DNA from: Setophaga petechia
Taxonomy: Eukaryota > Chordata > Aves > Passeriformes > Parulidae
Length of the DNA: 64,000 bases
Direction: 5' to 3'
Assembly (NCBI GenBank): GCA_024362935.1
Contig: JANCRA010000033.1
Coordinates: forward strand, 8,963,714-9,027,713
The notes below the pieces were generated by a model. It worked only from the letters and a program-made list of their open reading frames with translations, was not told the origin of the DNA and made no database searches. The position numbers and the translations under genes are program-made. Below are positions 27,301 to 39,590 of the stretch, one piece after another. Numbering within the stretch: position 1 is the stretch's first letter; the number at the start of each line of letters is the position of its first letter.

Positions 27301-27632
27301 CCAAACCCAAACAGAGCTGTGCTGGCAGAGGAGGCTGCATCTCCCTGGCCCCTTACATGGCAAACCCCTGAGGAACCCCAGCCTTTGTTTGGATTTCGTG
27401 TTGCCTGTCCAGGCTGCACAAGGGCTCTGCTCACGTTTCCCGTTTATCTCTGGGACTTTCATGGGGATTTTAAGGCCTTTTTGGGGCAGGAAGCACAGCC
27501 TGGTTTGTCTCCATGGCTGTGCCAGGCAGTGGGGCTGGGCAGCACCAGCCACCACCCAGGAGCCTCCCAGGCCTGGCAGCAGCAGGGCCAGGTGGGCACG
27601 TCCTGCACTGAGCAGGGCAGAAAACAGCACCC
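24305..27632. other. Unique intergenic sequence
   Basis: AT-rich and non-repetitive from about 24450 to 26400, then GC-richer. A CACACTCACACTCTCACACTC-like patch lies near 25785-25806. No gene or element was recognised. The AT-rich part is a plausible place for conserved noncoding elements, which cannot be tested here. Confidence 0.55.
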
Positions 27633-27948
27633 AGGGGCTCAAACCCCTCCCTGCCAGGGAATGTGGGGCTAAAACCCCTCCCAGCCATAGAATATAGGGC
27701 TAAAACCCCTCCCAGCCATAGAATATAGGGCTAAAACCCCTCCTGCCATAGAATATAGGGCTAAAACCCCTCCCAGCCATAGAATATGGGGCTAAAACCC
27801 CTCCTGCTATAGAATATGGGGCTAAAACCCCTCCCCACCATGGAATATGGGGCTAAAACCCCTCTCCACCATGGAATATGGGGCTAAAACCCCTCCCTGC
27901 CAGGGAATGTGGGGCTAAAACTCCTCCTGCCAGGGAATGTGGGGCTGC
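27633..27948. repeat. 31-bp minisatellite, about 11 copies
   Basis: The unit is GGGGCTAAAACCCCTCC followed by a variable CCAGCCATAGAATAT or CTGCCAGGGAATGT segment. Starts fall at 27633, 27665, 27697, 27727 and so on, to 27941. The GGGGCTAAAACCCC core is a 4-nt-loop-like inverted repeat, so each unit can form a small hairpin. The array stops exactly where an LTR has inserted. Confidence 0.93.
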
Positions 27949-28338
27949 TGTCATGGACATATTTTATGAATTTTTTTTTTAATTTTTTTTTTTTTTTTGA
28001 GAAGTTGAGAGGCTTCAGAAATTAAATGTAAACAATAATTATTTGTTGCTGTAGAATGCACCAGGTGCATTTTTGATTCGTTTTATGTAGTTGTTTTTAA
28101 TTAATGGTTAATTACAGTCTAGCTGTCTCAGACTTTCTGGTCAGTTATAAAATTTTATTATTATTCCTTTCCTTGCCAACCTTCTGATGAAATCCTTTCT
28201 TCTATTCTTTAGTATAATTTTAGTATATAATTTTCTTTTAATATAATATATATCATAAAATAACAAACCAACCTTCTGAAAATAAAGTCAAAATTCTCAT
28301 GTATTCCCTCCTCCTGAAACCCTGCAAACACCACCACA
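27949..28338 (+). mobile_element. Solo LTR with perfect 6-bp target-site duplication (LTR-D)
   Basis: The element begins TGTCATGGACATATTTTATG and ends CACCACCACA, giving canonical TG...CA termini over 390 bp. The six bases before it (27943-27948) and after it (28339-28344) are both GGCTGC, a perfect target duplication. It includes a T-rich run near 27970-28000, an AT-rich U3 with TATA-like sequence near 28210-28260 and an AATAAA signal at 28281-28286, so it reads on the + strand. A 6-bp duplication is typical of class II (ERVK-like) integration. No internal retroviral sequence remains, so it is a solo LTR left by recombination. Confidence 0.88.
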
Positions 28339-28653
28339 GGCTGCTGCTCTGAGCCTGCTGCTCCCTGCCCAGCCCTGCTGTCCCACCCTCAGCAGGGCCC
28401 GGGGGCTTTGGGCAGACACAAAGTGCTGCAAACACTGCAGGGAAACCTCCTGAACCCGGACACTGCTGATAAATCACTGCTGCTGTAAATCCTGCTTTGA
28501 ACAGAAACCTCTGGCTTTAACCCAGGCACCTCTGGAGAAATCTCTGCTCCCCTGGTTACAGCCCCAGCACCAGGCCAGTGTTTGGTGGGGAATTTCTGGG
28601 CAGCACTCAGAATGCATCACTGCAGGTCCCCACCAGTGGATCAGTGCAGTCAA
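28339..28653. other. Unique spacer between two LTRs
   Basis: About 315 bp of GC-rich single-copy sequence. No gene or motif of note. Confidence 0.5.
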
Positions 28654-29202
28654 TGCCACAAGCCCTGCCAAGGCACCGTGGAGGCTGTAACAACAGAGAT
28701 GCTGACACAGCAGCAGATACACGTCTGACCCCAGACTCACAACGGATATTTGTACCCTAATAAGGGGAAAACCTTGTTAACCCTACTATTGGTCACTTGT
28801 AAACCCTCTAACCTGTGTCCATTGGTCCAGTTTGGAGCCTGGCCAAAGGTATAAAGTAGCTTACTGTGCCCTACTAATCAGAAGAAGTTGCACCGGGTCC
28901 TTTCATGTACTCCTGAATAAACCATCTCCGTGGAATTGCCACGTTGTTCTTCTCCTCTCTCTGCCCTGCCTGAAGCCATGCCCGGGGAAGCCAAGCCTAG
29001 CAGCAGCTGAGATCCCAGAGCTGATATCACAGTAAGAGCTGATATCACAATAAGAGCTGTTATCACTATACAGAGCTGTTATCACCTGCTGGCTGGAGGC
29101 TCCCCATGGCTCAGTCCAGGCAGGCTGGACCCCGGGGCTCTGTCCCTTCCTGGGATAGAGGCTTTGGGCCATCCCTGGCTACTGAGACCCCCAGAGGCTT
29201 CA
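28654..29202 (+). mobile_element. Solo LTR, copy B of the LTR-A family
   Basis: Starts TGCCACAAGCC and ends near GAGGCTTCA. It is homologous throughout to 21137-21654 in the same orientation. It has TATAAAG at 28850-28856 and a canonical AATAAA at 28916-28921. It differs from copy A by a tandem run of four 18-19-bp AGAGCTGNTATCAC units at 29017-29085, where copy A has two. No clear target-site duplication could be found, so the exact ends are uncertain. The two copies are 7.5 kb apart, but nothing retroviral lies between them. Confidence 0.8.
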
Positions 29203-30060
29203 TAAGATCAGCTCCTTAACCAGTCCCCTGTTTTTAGCTCTGCCAGGCAATCAGGATGCTGTTCACAAAACACTTCACCTTAAAATAAAATTGCCTTCCT
29301 CAAATGACATTGTCAGGTTCTGTCCTTTTCATGTTTAATGTGAAACTTCAAATAAAAGATAAGGCAGTTTATTGAGAAAGGAAGGACTGTTCTTAATGGG
29401 AGAGGAAAATGAATGTGTAATAGGCTAAATTTTAGTGATTATCACTGAGAGAAGATGCTGAGATGTAAGGGACAGGAGATAAGGGGGGAGGAGTGAGGGA
29501 AGGAGCAGCACTGGTTGGAAGAAGCCTTTCCATGGCACAGCCTCAAACCAGGAGAGCCCTGGGGGTTTAGGGTGATTTCCTCAGAGCCCTCACAGCTCCC
29601 AGGGGCTCCAGCCCTCCAGGGACTGCCCAGGGCCCGGGGGAGCCCTCCCACCCACAGCCCAGCTCCAGCACCATTCCCAACACAAACCATCCATGGTTTC
29701 CCTGCCAGGCTTTCACCCTGCTGGTACTTCCCCTTCTCCCCTCCTCCTGACCCCTCACATCCCACACAAATGCACTCCCACTCTTTCCCAGGCTCCAAAA
29801 GCCTTTTCCAAAGCACAAACTTCTCTCCAGTTGTCCACTCTCCCTAATCCCCACACGTCCTGGCACCTCCATCTTCTCAGGCTGAGGATGAATGAGAATG
29901 TGAGGTGCCAAGGGATCTGCAGACAAGTCCTGCTCTGCTCTCTGGGTGTTTCTGTAACCCAGAGAAATGTCCTTTCCAGCAGAGCCAGGCTGGGTGTGAC
30001 AGAGCATCACCAAGAGAAACCTGGGCCTGCCCCAGAGAGACAGAGCAGGGCAGGACAGAG
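29203..30060. other. Unique intergenic sequence
   Basis: Single-copy sequence. Open frames here run into the downstream array and appear to be composition effects. Confidence 0.5.
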
Positions 30061-30640
30061 CCCAAACAGCTGGATCCCAGTGACACACACCCCAAACAGC
30101 TGGATCCATGTGAGACACACCCCAAACAGCTGGATCCCAGTGAGACAGAGCCCAAACAGCTGGATCCCAGTGAGACACACCCCAAACAGCTGGATCCCAG
30201 TGAGACAGAGCCCAAACAGCTGGATCCATGTGAGACACACCCCAAACAGCTGGATCCATGTGAGACACACCCCAAACAGCTGGATCCATGTGAGACACAC
30301 CCCAAACAGCTGGATCCCAGCAAGACAGACCCCAAACAGCTGGATCCCAGCAGGACAGACCCCAAAACGACCCCTGGATCCCAGGGATCAGTGTCTCTGA
30401 GCAGGACAGACCCCAAACTGCTGGATCCCAGTGAGACACACCCCAAACAGACCCCTGGATCCCAGGGATCAGTGCCTCTCAAACAGAATAAACCCCAAAC
30501 AGCTGGATCCCAGGGATCACTGCTTCTCAAGCAGATAAACCCCAAACAACTGGAACCATGTGATCAGTGCCTCTGAGCAGGACAGACCCCAAAGAGCTGG
30601 AGCCCAGGGATCAGTGTCTCTCAAGACACCAGCTTTTGTG
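30061..30640. repeat. 30-bp minisatellite (10 clean copies, then a degenerate tail)
   Basis: The unit is CCCAAACAGCTGGATCCCAG plus TGAGACACAC or TGAGACAGAG, repeating every 30 bp exactly from 30061 to 30360. Subtypes with GGATCCATG and GGATCCCAG alternate. From 30361 to about 30640 longer degenerate units carry an added CAGGGATCAGTG segment. Since 30 is a multiple of three, both strands read as 10-residue repeats, which explains the long frames at 29567-30576. Confidence 0.94.
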
Positions 30641-32738
30641 TTACCAAAAACCAGAACGGGCACAATTAACCTTGCAGAGTGACAGGCGAATTCTTTGCTG
30701 TGTCACAAATCAGCCCCATCCTCAGCAGAGTTTTTGACTTTCACACAGTCCCATTTGCAGGAGGGATTCATCTTTATCTCAAACTGTAATTGAATGCCAG
30801 TAGTTACCTTGGTGACATTTAAAAATCTATCCCTGTGCTTTGCTGTCAACACTTTATAACACAATAAAGTGCCTCATGGAAAAAGTCAGAGCACAGCTTA
30901 GGGAATAGTTCCTATGACAACTCCATGAATCAGGGGATGGCAGAGATCCCCAAATGCCAAATGGACAGCAGCACACAGGTAGAGAAGGGGCAGGCTGGGG
31001 TCAGTGCTGTTCCCAAAGCTGTGCTGAATGCAGCTCCCAGCCCAGCCAGGTCTGTAATTTAACAAAGCCTCTCATTCTCCAGGTGCTGTCATTGCACTGC
31101 AATTGCCACAATCCCTGCTATTTATTGTGCAGTCTGTCCAACTGATCTCTGCAGCCTCTGCTGGGGCTGGCCATGGCCAGTGTGGGAGGAAGAGCCACAC
31201 TCCTGCCAGGGCTGTTTGCTGTACTGCAGGAGTTAAACACAAGTGGGAATTGAGTTCATGGTCAAAACCAGCATTCCCAATCTGCTGATGGGACACCCCC
31301 TGAGATCCTGGGACGGGGGGCTCTGGGCATTGACCCCTGGCAGCTCCAGGTTCATTGGTCCCCAGAGGCAGATTTGTCCCACTGGCACTGCCCCACAGCT
31401 CCAGCTCTCCACGAGAAGCAGGGAGAGGAGCTTGGCTGAGGCTCAGGATTGCTGAGAAAAGGCCCCACTGCCCAACTCCTCCTCCTCCTCCTGTGCTCTT
31501 GCCTTTCCTTTAAGTTTTCCTGCTCCATCCCAGTGGCCCAGGCAGCAGGGCTCCTCCCCAGCACACAGCCCTGGGCACCTCCATCCCTGCCCCTCTGGGC
31601 CCACAGCACACAAACACCTGGCCCAGGGGCTCCTGGAGCAGAGAATGAATTCTGTTTTGTTGTAGAACTAAATCTGAGCACCAGTTCATTTTAAAAGGCT
31701 CCACAGCAGCTGCCCATGGCCCTTCCTTCATGGCACAGCTGTGCATGGCTCCTGTGGCTGTCCCATACCCACCCCCCAAAGTCTTCAATCCATTCCCAGG
31801 AGACAAACCCAGCCTGGCATGCCCTGAAGATAAGGCTGAGCCTTGCAGCTGCTCTTGCCCTACCAGCAGCAGAGTGCAGAAATCAGAAACCCAGGTTATC
31901 CATTTTATTCAAGAGCATTTTCCACTCGCACAGAAGTGATGGGTCCTGCCAAGCACAGGCAGGCAGATGGATGAGAAGCAAAAAGGGCAGATCTCAATCA
32001 GAACATCCAACAAAAACTGTGGCTTTTCAGCACCTCCCAAAGATGCCAGAAGTTTTGCCACTTTCACTGGAATTTCAAATAGAGGGAACAAAACACGAGC
32101 AGACTGATGATAACAACATGCCTGAGAAAGGTAAACCAGCAGATTATAATCTTGCCCTTCAGTAAAGTTCTTTTCACCTTAAATCCACTCAGTGTGGAGA
32201 TAATCTTGCCACTGGAGACCACAAAGGAAAAGTTATTTGCATACAGAATAGGCTCACAGAAAATTAAACTGCTGTGCAAAACTAGAGCTTATTATGCAAG
32301 AAATGTGATAAGCTAAAACATACAAAAAATCCTCCTCAAGATCTGAGCAACACGAGCTAAAAATACCTCTATTGCATGTCATTTACAAATTCAAAGAGTT
32401 GTTTAGGCTGTGTTTAGATTGTGATCAAACAACACTCAATACATATTTTTTTCCACTTATGATTAAAGATAGTGCTGGATTTTAGGTGTTCTGATTGCTT
32501 TCCTCACTTCATTTTTAGTGCTATTTTTGATTTGCACTCAATGTTCCCTGCGCCCTTGCTGAAGGCACAGGGCAGTGCTGGGAGGTGCCACAGTCCTGCT
32601 CCCCTTGTTGTGGCAGCCAGGAGGGCTGGCAGGGAGCAGCCCTGGGCCAGCCTGGGCTGGAGGGTGGGGAGTGCCCTGTGCCCCTGCTCACAGCCCTGCA
32701 GGGCCTGGCACAGGCACTCACTGCAGTGCTGCCACCCT
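30641..32738. other. Unique intergenic sequence
   Basis: Mixed composition, AT-rich from about 32100 to 32500. No coding exon, RNA gene or interspersed repeat was recognised. Confidence 0.55.
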
Positions 32739-33440
32739 GGGACATGGCACAGACCTGCTGTGCCAGGGCTTTGTGCATCCCAAACCCCAGGGACATGGCA
32801 CAGACCTGCTGTGCCAGGGATTTCTGGATCCCAAACCCCAGGGACAGTCACAGATCTGTCCCAGGACTTCCTGCATCCCAAACTCCTGGAACACGGCACA
32901 GACCTCCTGTGCCAGGGTTTTGTCCATCCCAAACTTCAGGGAGATGTCACAGACCTCCTGTGCCAGGGCTTTGTGCATCCCAAACTCCAGGGACAGTCAC
33001 AGATCTGTCCCAGGACTTCCTGCATCCCAAACTCCTGGGACACATCACAGACCTCCTGTGCCAGGGTTTTGTCCATCCCAAACTTCAGGGAGATGTCACA
33101 GACCTCCTGTGCCAGGGCTTTGTGCATCCCAAACTCCAGGGACAGTCACAGATCTGTTGCCAGGGCTTGGTGCATCCAAACCCCAGGGAGATGGCACAGA
33201 TCTGTCCCAGGGCTTTGTGCATCCCAAACTCCTGGGACACATCACAGACCTCCTGTGCCAGGAATTCCTGCATCCCAAACTCCTGGAACATGGCACAGAC
33301 CTCCTGTGCCAGGGCTTTGTGCATCCCAAACCCCAGGGATAGTCACAGACCTCCTGTTCCAGGGTTTTCTGCATCCCAAACCCCAGGGACACACCACAGA
33401 CCTGCTGTGCCAGGGCTTTGTGCATGCCAAGCTCCAGGTG
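32739..33440. repeat. Minisatellite of about 51-bp units, about 13 copies
   Basis: The unit is GGGACATGGCACAGACCTGC, then TGTGCCAGGGCTTTGTGCAT and CCCAAACCCCA. Unit starts at 32739 and 32790 give 51 bp. Some units shorten to a CAGATCTGTCCCAGG form. Overlapping open frames on both strands across this interval are repeat-driven. Confidence 0.94.
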
Positions 33441-34302
33441 GCACAGCCTGGGCTGCACTGTCCCTGCATGGCCCCGCTCTGGGACAGCTCCAGGCCAGCT
33501 CAGGGCAGCTGTCCTGAACCAGAAATGCTGTGCAGGTGCCAGGGCAGGTGAATTAATTCTCAGCATAACTCCTCAAACTTTTCATTCTTTCCAACTGCAA
33601 AGAACAGAGCTCAGTGCCGGGATGAAAAACTCCTGGACATAAATTACCATCATTTTTCTGTTACATAACATGATTTATCCAAAGCATGCACTGTGCTCAT
33701 TCCAGCTTCCACCAAAGTCAATAGAATTAAAAGTGTTCAGCACCTCTGAGAAACCAGGACATGCTTATTCATGGGTATAATTTATGGTACCCAAATTAGA
33801 ATATTCTGTCCTTAAGTTCCCAGTGCAGAACTCCTTCCCTTGTGCATGGACATTGATGGAGCAACGCTGGGATTTACCCCCAGATCTTCGGTGGAGTGCC
33901 CAGGACTGCTCACACTTCAAACAACCCCAAAACTCCTGAACTCCTGACTGGGTCTCCTCTGCCCATGCACAAAGTGCCTCCAACCAACATCCTCCTCTAG
34001 AGCAGCCCTTGCACCCATGGGGGGCCAAAAAGGAGCAACAGCCAGAGGTGCTCAAGCTGTGCATGAAGAGCAGCTGTCACCTGGAAAGGCCATGGGGAAA
34101 GGCAAAGCAGAAATGGGCAGGAAATCCCCTGTGCTGGGCTCTGCTCATCCTCAGGGCCATTTTCCCAAGGCAGCTCCAGCCACCAGCCCCTCCTCGTGCA
34201 TCTCTTGGGCAGAGCTTTGCTCCCCTCCTTCCTCCCGGGTTGTGCCTGCAGCCCTCCCTGTGGGTGACAGCTGGCTGCTGCCTTGGTGGCACTGAAGCCA
34301 CC
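33441..34302. other. Unique intergenic sequence
   Basis: Single-copy sequence with no recognisable gene or element. Confidence 0.5.
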
Positions 34303-34335
34303 CTGAAGGCCTTTCCAACCTAAAGGATTCTGTGG
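34303..34335 (+). mobile_element. Possible CR1 LINE 3'-end relic
   Basis: GAAGGCCTTTCCAACCTAAA followed by GGATTCTGTGG resembles the conserved 3' end of avian CR1, which has AAGGTCCCTTCCAACC and then an ATTCTATG-type tail. The match is short and has lost part of the core, so this is tentative. Confidence 0.4.
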
Positions 34336-37300
34336 AGGAGCAGGTTCAGCTCCCTCCCAGGCAGCTGCTCCTAGAACTGAGCCTAACAAAGCCAGCCAAA
34401 CCTTCCCCCAGTGTTCAATCCTGGAGAGCCTCAGTGTGCAGCCCAGCAACTCAGGACAGTATTTGTGATTTTTTTTTTTTTGCTTAAATATGAAAAAATT
34501 AAATCCACTGAAAACCAAAATTACTGATGTTCCACAAAATTAAAAGTCTCAATGAATACTTCAGGCACAGAAATGCCCAGAGTCCAGCACATCCTGCCTG
34601 ACACAACATTTCTGTTGCCTCCACTGCTGCTCAGTCTGGGGCAGGCAGGGCCAGCAGAGGCTGTGAGGGGAGGCTGGGGGGCTCCAGTCCCTTCCCAGCT
34701 CTGTCACCCCCAGTGCAATGATCTGTTTATCGAGCCCGGCACACACGTGGGCAGTTCAACTTAAAAAAACTAATATTAGGCATCATGTGTTACAAAGTAA
34801 ACTTTTCACAGGGAAGATGTTTCTATAGAAACTAATGTTTTTCTGGCAACACATTTCACATCAGGGTTGCCATGGGAACAGAACCAGAGATGTGTTCAGC
34901 AATAAGCTGTCAGTGCTTTCCCCAGCCCTGCACTCTGCCCTGTGAGTTCAGGGTGAGCTCAGCACCCTGGGGCACCCAGCCCGGTTTTCATGGGGTGTGG
35001 AATCCTCCCTGCCATGGGAGAGCATCCCTGTCCCCACCCAGTCCATGGCCCCACGCTGCAGGGCAGTGCAGGGCTCAGCTCTGGGTCAGGCTGGGAATCC
35101 AGCCAGCCCAGGACTGCTGAAAGGAGGGTGCCAGTGGAACCCTCATCTGCAGGACAGCAGTGAAATGGCCCTGCTGGGAACAACCCGGGCACTGGAACCT
35201 CAGGGAGAGCCGAGGTGCTGCTGGGCTGTGCCCAGGGAGCCCAGCCCGTGCCAGGGACAGCTCTGAGCACATTTAGGCTGCAGCATTGCCAAGGGTGACA
35301 TCCAGACTCCCACTCACCTCCGAGGAAAGTCTGCAAAAAGATCACAGCTCTGATCTGGCATTTACATAGTAGCTGGGATTTTAATGACTATTTGTTCAGC
35401 ACCTCCCCATTCACCCAGCAGCCGTTTGTGCCCCTCCAGCCCTGGCACTGCTCCTGACCTTTGCTTTCCCAGCCTCTCCCTTGGTTTTCCCTCCCATCTC
35501 CTCCACCCAAAGCCCCCAGCCCAGCAGGCAGCAGCTGCTCACATTCACTGCCCCAGCAGCCCCACAGGCTGCTCCCTGCCTTCCTCAGGAGGAATCCTTG
35601 CTCCTCCAGGCAGCTTTTGGCACCTCCCTGTTGGCTCAAACACAACAACCCAAACCCCCCGTGCAGAGGGGACACCTGAAGGGGAGGAAGCTGTGACTGA
35701 CTCTTCATCAGCCCAACCCAGCAGCACACCTGGAGTGTCCCCAGCTCTGTCCTGCCCAGGGCTGTCCTTCAGAGCCTGCTCAAGCAGCTCTGAGCACTGC
35801 ACATGCAGGCAGAGGAACTGCTGGCTCAGGTGCCATCGTGTTCAGTCAAAACCAGCCTGCAAAACAGAGCAGCCATGGTGCTGAGGCTGAAGGACTGTGA
35901 CTGAAATTCCCTCTGGCCCCAGTGCCCTTAACTGGGGCTCAAAGGGCAGCCCTGCTCAATTCCTGCTCAGTTCCAGGGGTGCACCCAGGGCTGGCTCACA
36001 TTCCCTGTGCTCTGGGTGTTGGTTTGCAGGGCTCTGCCACATGGGGAATTAATCCAGGGGACATCAGTGCCAGTGCATCCCACAGGTCCATGCAGACGGG
36101 CCTGGTGTCCCAATGGAGGGGTCACTTCTGCTCCATTCTTTACAGAGATCCACATGAAAATACCACATTGGGCTGGGTGAGAAAATCTGGGTGTTCAAGC
36201 TCATCCTCCAACCCGCGGCAGCACTGGTTGGAGTATTTAAATGATTTCATATTTCTGTAACTATGCAGTGGGATAACACTGAATCTGACACCCTCCCCAA
36301 TTCACACTCTGCCCCCTCCTACCTGCTACAACAGAAGGAGCAGCCACACAGCTCCTGGTGCCTCATCCTGAGGTGTTACAACGACACAGTCCAGACTCAA
36401 ATGGCTTTAAGGAAATGTCATTTTCAGGAGCAGAGTGACAGTGTCCTTGTTCCCACTGAAGACTCAACAGAATAACCCACAACAAATAAGTAAAATTTCC
36501 TTGGGATAGCCCATGATTGGAATTTTGAAGGAGCCATGTACCAGTCGTGGTGATAAGGAAGTATCTGAGCTTTGAAAAATACCACCAGCATTGCAAAATA
36601 GCTTTACATGGCCTGGGCAACAATTGGAGAGTGACCTTAAAGCTCCTCTGCTGACAGATTGTGAGTTACAGTGAATTTACTAATTCACATACACAGGTCC
36701 TGCTCACCCTGGCCTCTGCTTGCAAAGCCTGAGGCTGGAATCTGCTCAAACCAGGAGCTGCTCCCACATGCTCAAGAAATGCTAAATATAAACTGGATAA
36801 TGTGCAAAGAAATCATTTTAATGAACTTTTTAGGTCAAGGTCCAAGTCTTGGTTTGCCCCTAAAAAGCACCAAGGGGACAGTGAACACCTGTCCCAGGTA
36901 CAAGGCCTGGAGCACTCCTGCAGCTCAAACAGCATCTCACAAGGGAAGTCTCACCAACCCAAAACATCCTAAACCTAGAGCACTTAAGAACCAGACAGAA
37001 ATAGAGACAGAAAATAAGTTTCACTAGACTGAATTACCTCTTACATCATCATATTGTCCCCTAGTTCTAAATCTCTCCTTTTATCACTGTTTTAAAAGCA
37101 GATTTTCAAGGGCACTGCCTCTTGATGAAGACCATTTCCTACATCTCCTTCAAACACTTCAGATTATTTAATGAGCAATCTGTAAATCAGGAGTTGCAAA
37201 GGCATCATTTCACTATAATCTTTTCATTGAGTGGGCAGACTTTGGGTCTGCCAAGAAGAAATTAAGTACAAGACCATAAAGGTTTCACATTCCAGAGTCA

Positions 37301-38083
37301 TCCAGCATTTCCTAGCAAGCTCAGTTATTTCATTCAGTCCTAAACTGAATCCAACCCACAAAAATGAAAACCTTTGGGATTACAATTAGGGCCTGTTTGC
37401 ATTCTCCTTCTCAGCAGCAATACCTGATGCTCTGCCTGGGGCAAGGATCCATCTCCACAGTGAGAGGAGAGCAGCACCACCCTGTGAAATGCACATTTCC
37501 ATTTCCATCACATTGTGCAGGAGCATGAGCTGCTCCAAGGTTATTTTCTTGGCACTCAGGGCCATGCCAATGGATAACATCAGTAAAGGTGAGCCACAAG
37601 ATTTGGGTGAACGTTTGAGTGTGCGAAGGGCTGAGTGTGCCCCTCCCAGCAGGGATCTCTTGGCTGCTGAAGTTCAACCCCCAAGGGCCAGAGCTGAACT
37701 CTCAAACCAGAAATGACCCCAAGGGATGCACAGCCCCATGTCCCTCTGGATGTACCTCAGCAATTCAGCTCTCAGTGACAGGTCTAAAATCCACATTCAG
37801 CCCCTGAGATCCACATTGCACCCAGAGCTTTCAGCTGCTCTCAAACCACAGGTGAAGCTGTCAGGCAGCTCCTGTGTCCACGGTTTTGTTGTGTTCATGT
37901 TTTTGCTGAGCACAGGCTGATCCTGCTTTTAGATCTCTTTATTCCAAACATTTCCCAATTCCTCACAGCCTCCACCCCAGTCAGGTTCCTCCTGCAGCAG
38001 CCCCTCCTTGGGGCTGGCACCAGTGGCCCCAGCTGTGCTGCCACTGCCAGGGGCAGGGTTTGGCTGGAGGGAAAGTGCCCTGC
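34336..38083. other. Unique intergenic sequence
   Basis: GC-richer at 34900-36200, AT-rich at 36450-37350. A T-run lies at 34470-34481. No gene with splice support, RNA gene or interspersed repeat was recognised. Confidence 0.55.
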
Positions 38084-38250
38084 AGAAAACCCTTCCTGTG
38101 CCCTGGGGACAAACCCTTCCTGTGCCCTGCAGAAAACCCTTCCTGTGCCCTGCAGAAAACCCTCCCTGTGCCTGCACACAAACCCTTCCTGTGCCCTGCA
38201 CACAAACCCCTCCTGTGCCCTGCACACAAACCCCTCCTGTGCCCTGGAAA
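38084..38250. repeat. Short minisatellite of 23-24-bp units, about 7 copies
   Basis: The unit is AACCCTTCCTGTGCCCTGCA with a GAA, CACA or GGGAC ending. The right-hand copies use CCCCTCCTG in place of CCCTTCCTG. Confidence 0.88.
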
Positions 38251-39390
38251 TCAGAGCAGCAGTTCCCCTGCCCTGCACTGACACCTCCACCTGCCCTGTG
38301 TGCACTCCCAGGAGAGCCCCAGGTCCAGCCCAGCCCCATTTTCTGCTCTGTCACCTCTCCCCTGGGACAATGTCAGGGTGTGGGAGTCACTCTGAGCTGG
38401 AGCAGGGTTTGGTGCTGACTCCTGTTCAGTGCCCCTGATCTGCTGTGCTCATTAAACCAGGGATGTGAGATGGGGTCATTAGAGCTCTCCTTACCCAGGC
38501 AGCAATCAGGGCCTTACAGAACTGCCTGGAAGCACAGGAGGTGCCCTGAGGAAGAGAATGGAGTTTGGTACTGGGGAGGGTCATTCCCCTAAGCAAAGGG
38601 AAGCAGTAATGAACACAGAAAAACAAATAAATAATCCATTCTCTGAAAGGCTCAGAAATGCTTCAGAAGGGGCCCCTTTGCTGCACCTCACTGCAGCTGC
38701 TGCTCACCAGAGCCAGAAGCAATTCCTGCAACAAAATTAGCTTTTCCAAATGGCAAAAGCAGAAGGTGGCAAACTGTGACCTATTCCCAGGCTCATACAT
38801 TAACAAAACCTCTTGTAAGCATTTTTAAAAAAGTTATCATTAGGAAAACTGTAAGCACACAGGCTGGAAAATAGTTACATTCTTAATACAGATGAAAACT
38901 ACTACCCTGAAGTCCAATCACACAAACAAATGGAATAATAAAGCAGGTGCCATTTCCTATTAGCAATCTCCACTGGCTATGTTTGCAACTCTTGAGAAGC
39001 AAACTAGTGAAAAGTATCAAGCCTGTTTTGTTAAGACAGTGAATAAATAGGGTGCTTGTTAAGCCCTGATTGCTCCTTAAATATTTGGCTAGACTTGAAT
39101 TTCTTGAGAGAAGGAGGTTCAAGGCCTTTTCAGTCTGATCCTGTGGGACCTGAATACAAAGCCCATCTTGTAAAATACCCTCCTGCCTGTGTGCAGTCCC
39201 ACAGAATCAGCTTCATCACTGAGACTGGATGAACCCACTGGGCTCAGAATCCAAATAGGAAATGCCCATTCATACCTGCTCTGGACACTTTTCACGTACA
39301 CCTTTTATTTTTTTATTTCCAGTACATTCCATGGCCTTGCTCCTGCTCCTGGATGAGCCCAGAGCCCAGATGGATTCACCCTCCCATGTC
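38251..39390. other. Unique intergenic sequence
   Basis: Single-copy sequence, AT-rich from about 38730 to 39120. Nothing recognisable. Confidence 0.5.
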
Positions 39391-39590
39391 CTGCACAGGG
39401 TTTGTTGCAGAAAATTGGATTTCCCCAAGCTCTGCATGTCCTGCACAGGTTGTGTTGCAGGAAAATGGATTTCCCCAAGCTCTGCATGCCCTGCACAGGT
39501 TTTGTGGCAGGAAAATGGATTTCCCCAAGCTCTGCATGCCCTGCACAGGGTTTATTGCAGAAAATTGGATTTCCCCAAGCTCTGCCCCTG
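39391..39590. repeat. 50-bp tandem repeat, 4 copies
   Basis: Units start at 39391, 39441, 39491 and 39541. Each contains CTGCACAGG, GTTGCAG or GTGGCAG, and GGATTTCCCCAAGCTCTGCA. Outer copies 1 and 4 share AAAATTGG and inner copies 2 and 3 share GAAAATGG, suggesting a two-step duplication. Confidence 0.93.

Noticed and set aside
21137..29202. Same-orientation LTR pair 7.5 kb apart as a full-length endogenous retrovirus
   Set aside because: The spacing is right for a provirus, but the interval contains minisatellites, another LTR and unique DNA, with no gag, protease, reverse transcriptase or envelope-like frame. The two copies are also clearly diverged. They are best read as independent solo LTRs.
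29567..30576. Long frames on both strands with NSWIPVRQTP- or DPAVWGVSHM-type repeats
   Set aside because: The 30-bp repeat keeps every frame open because 30 is a multiple of three. No protein family matches.
32472..33566. Open frame of 359 codons and several overlapping frames on both strands
   Set aside because: Driven by the 51-bp minisatellite. All frames overlap the same repeats and none shows a domain.
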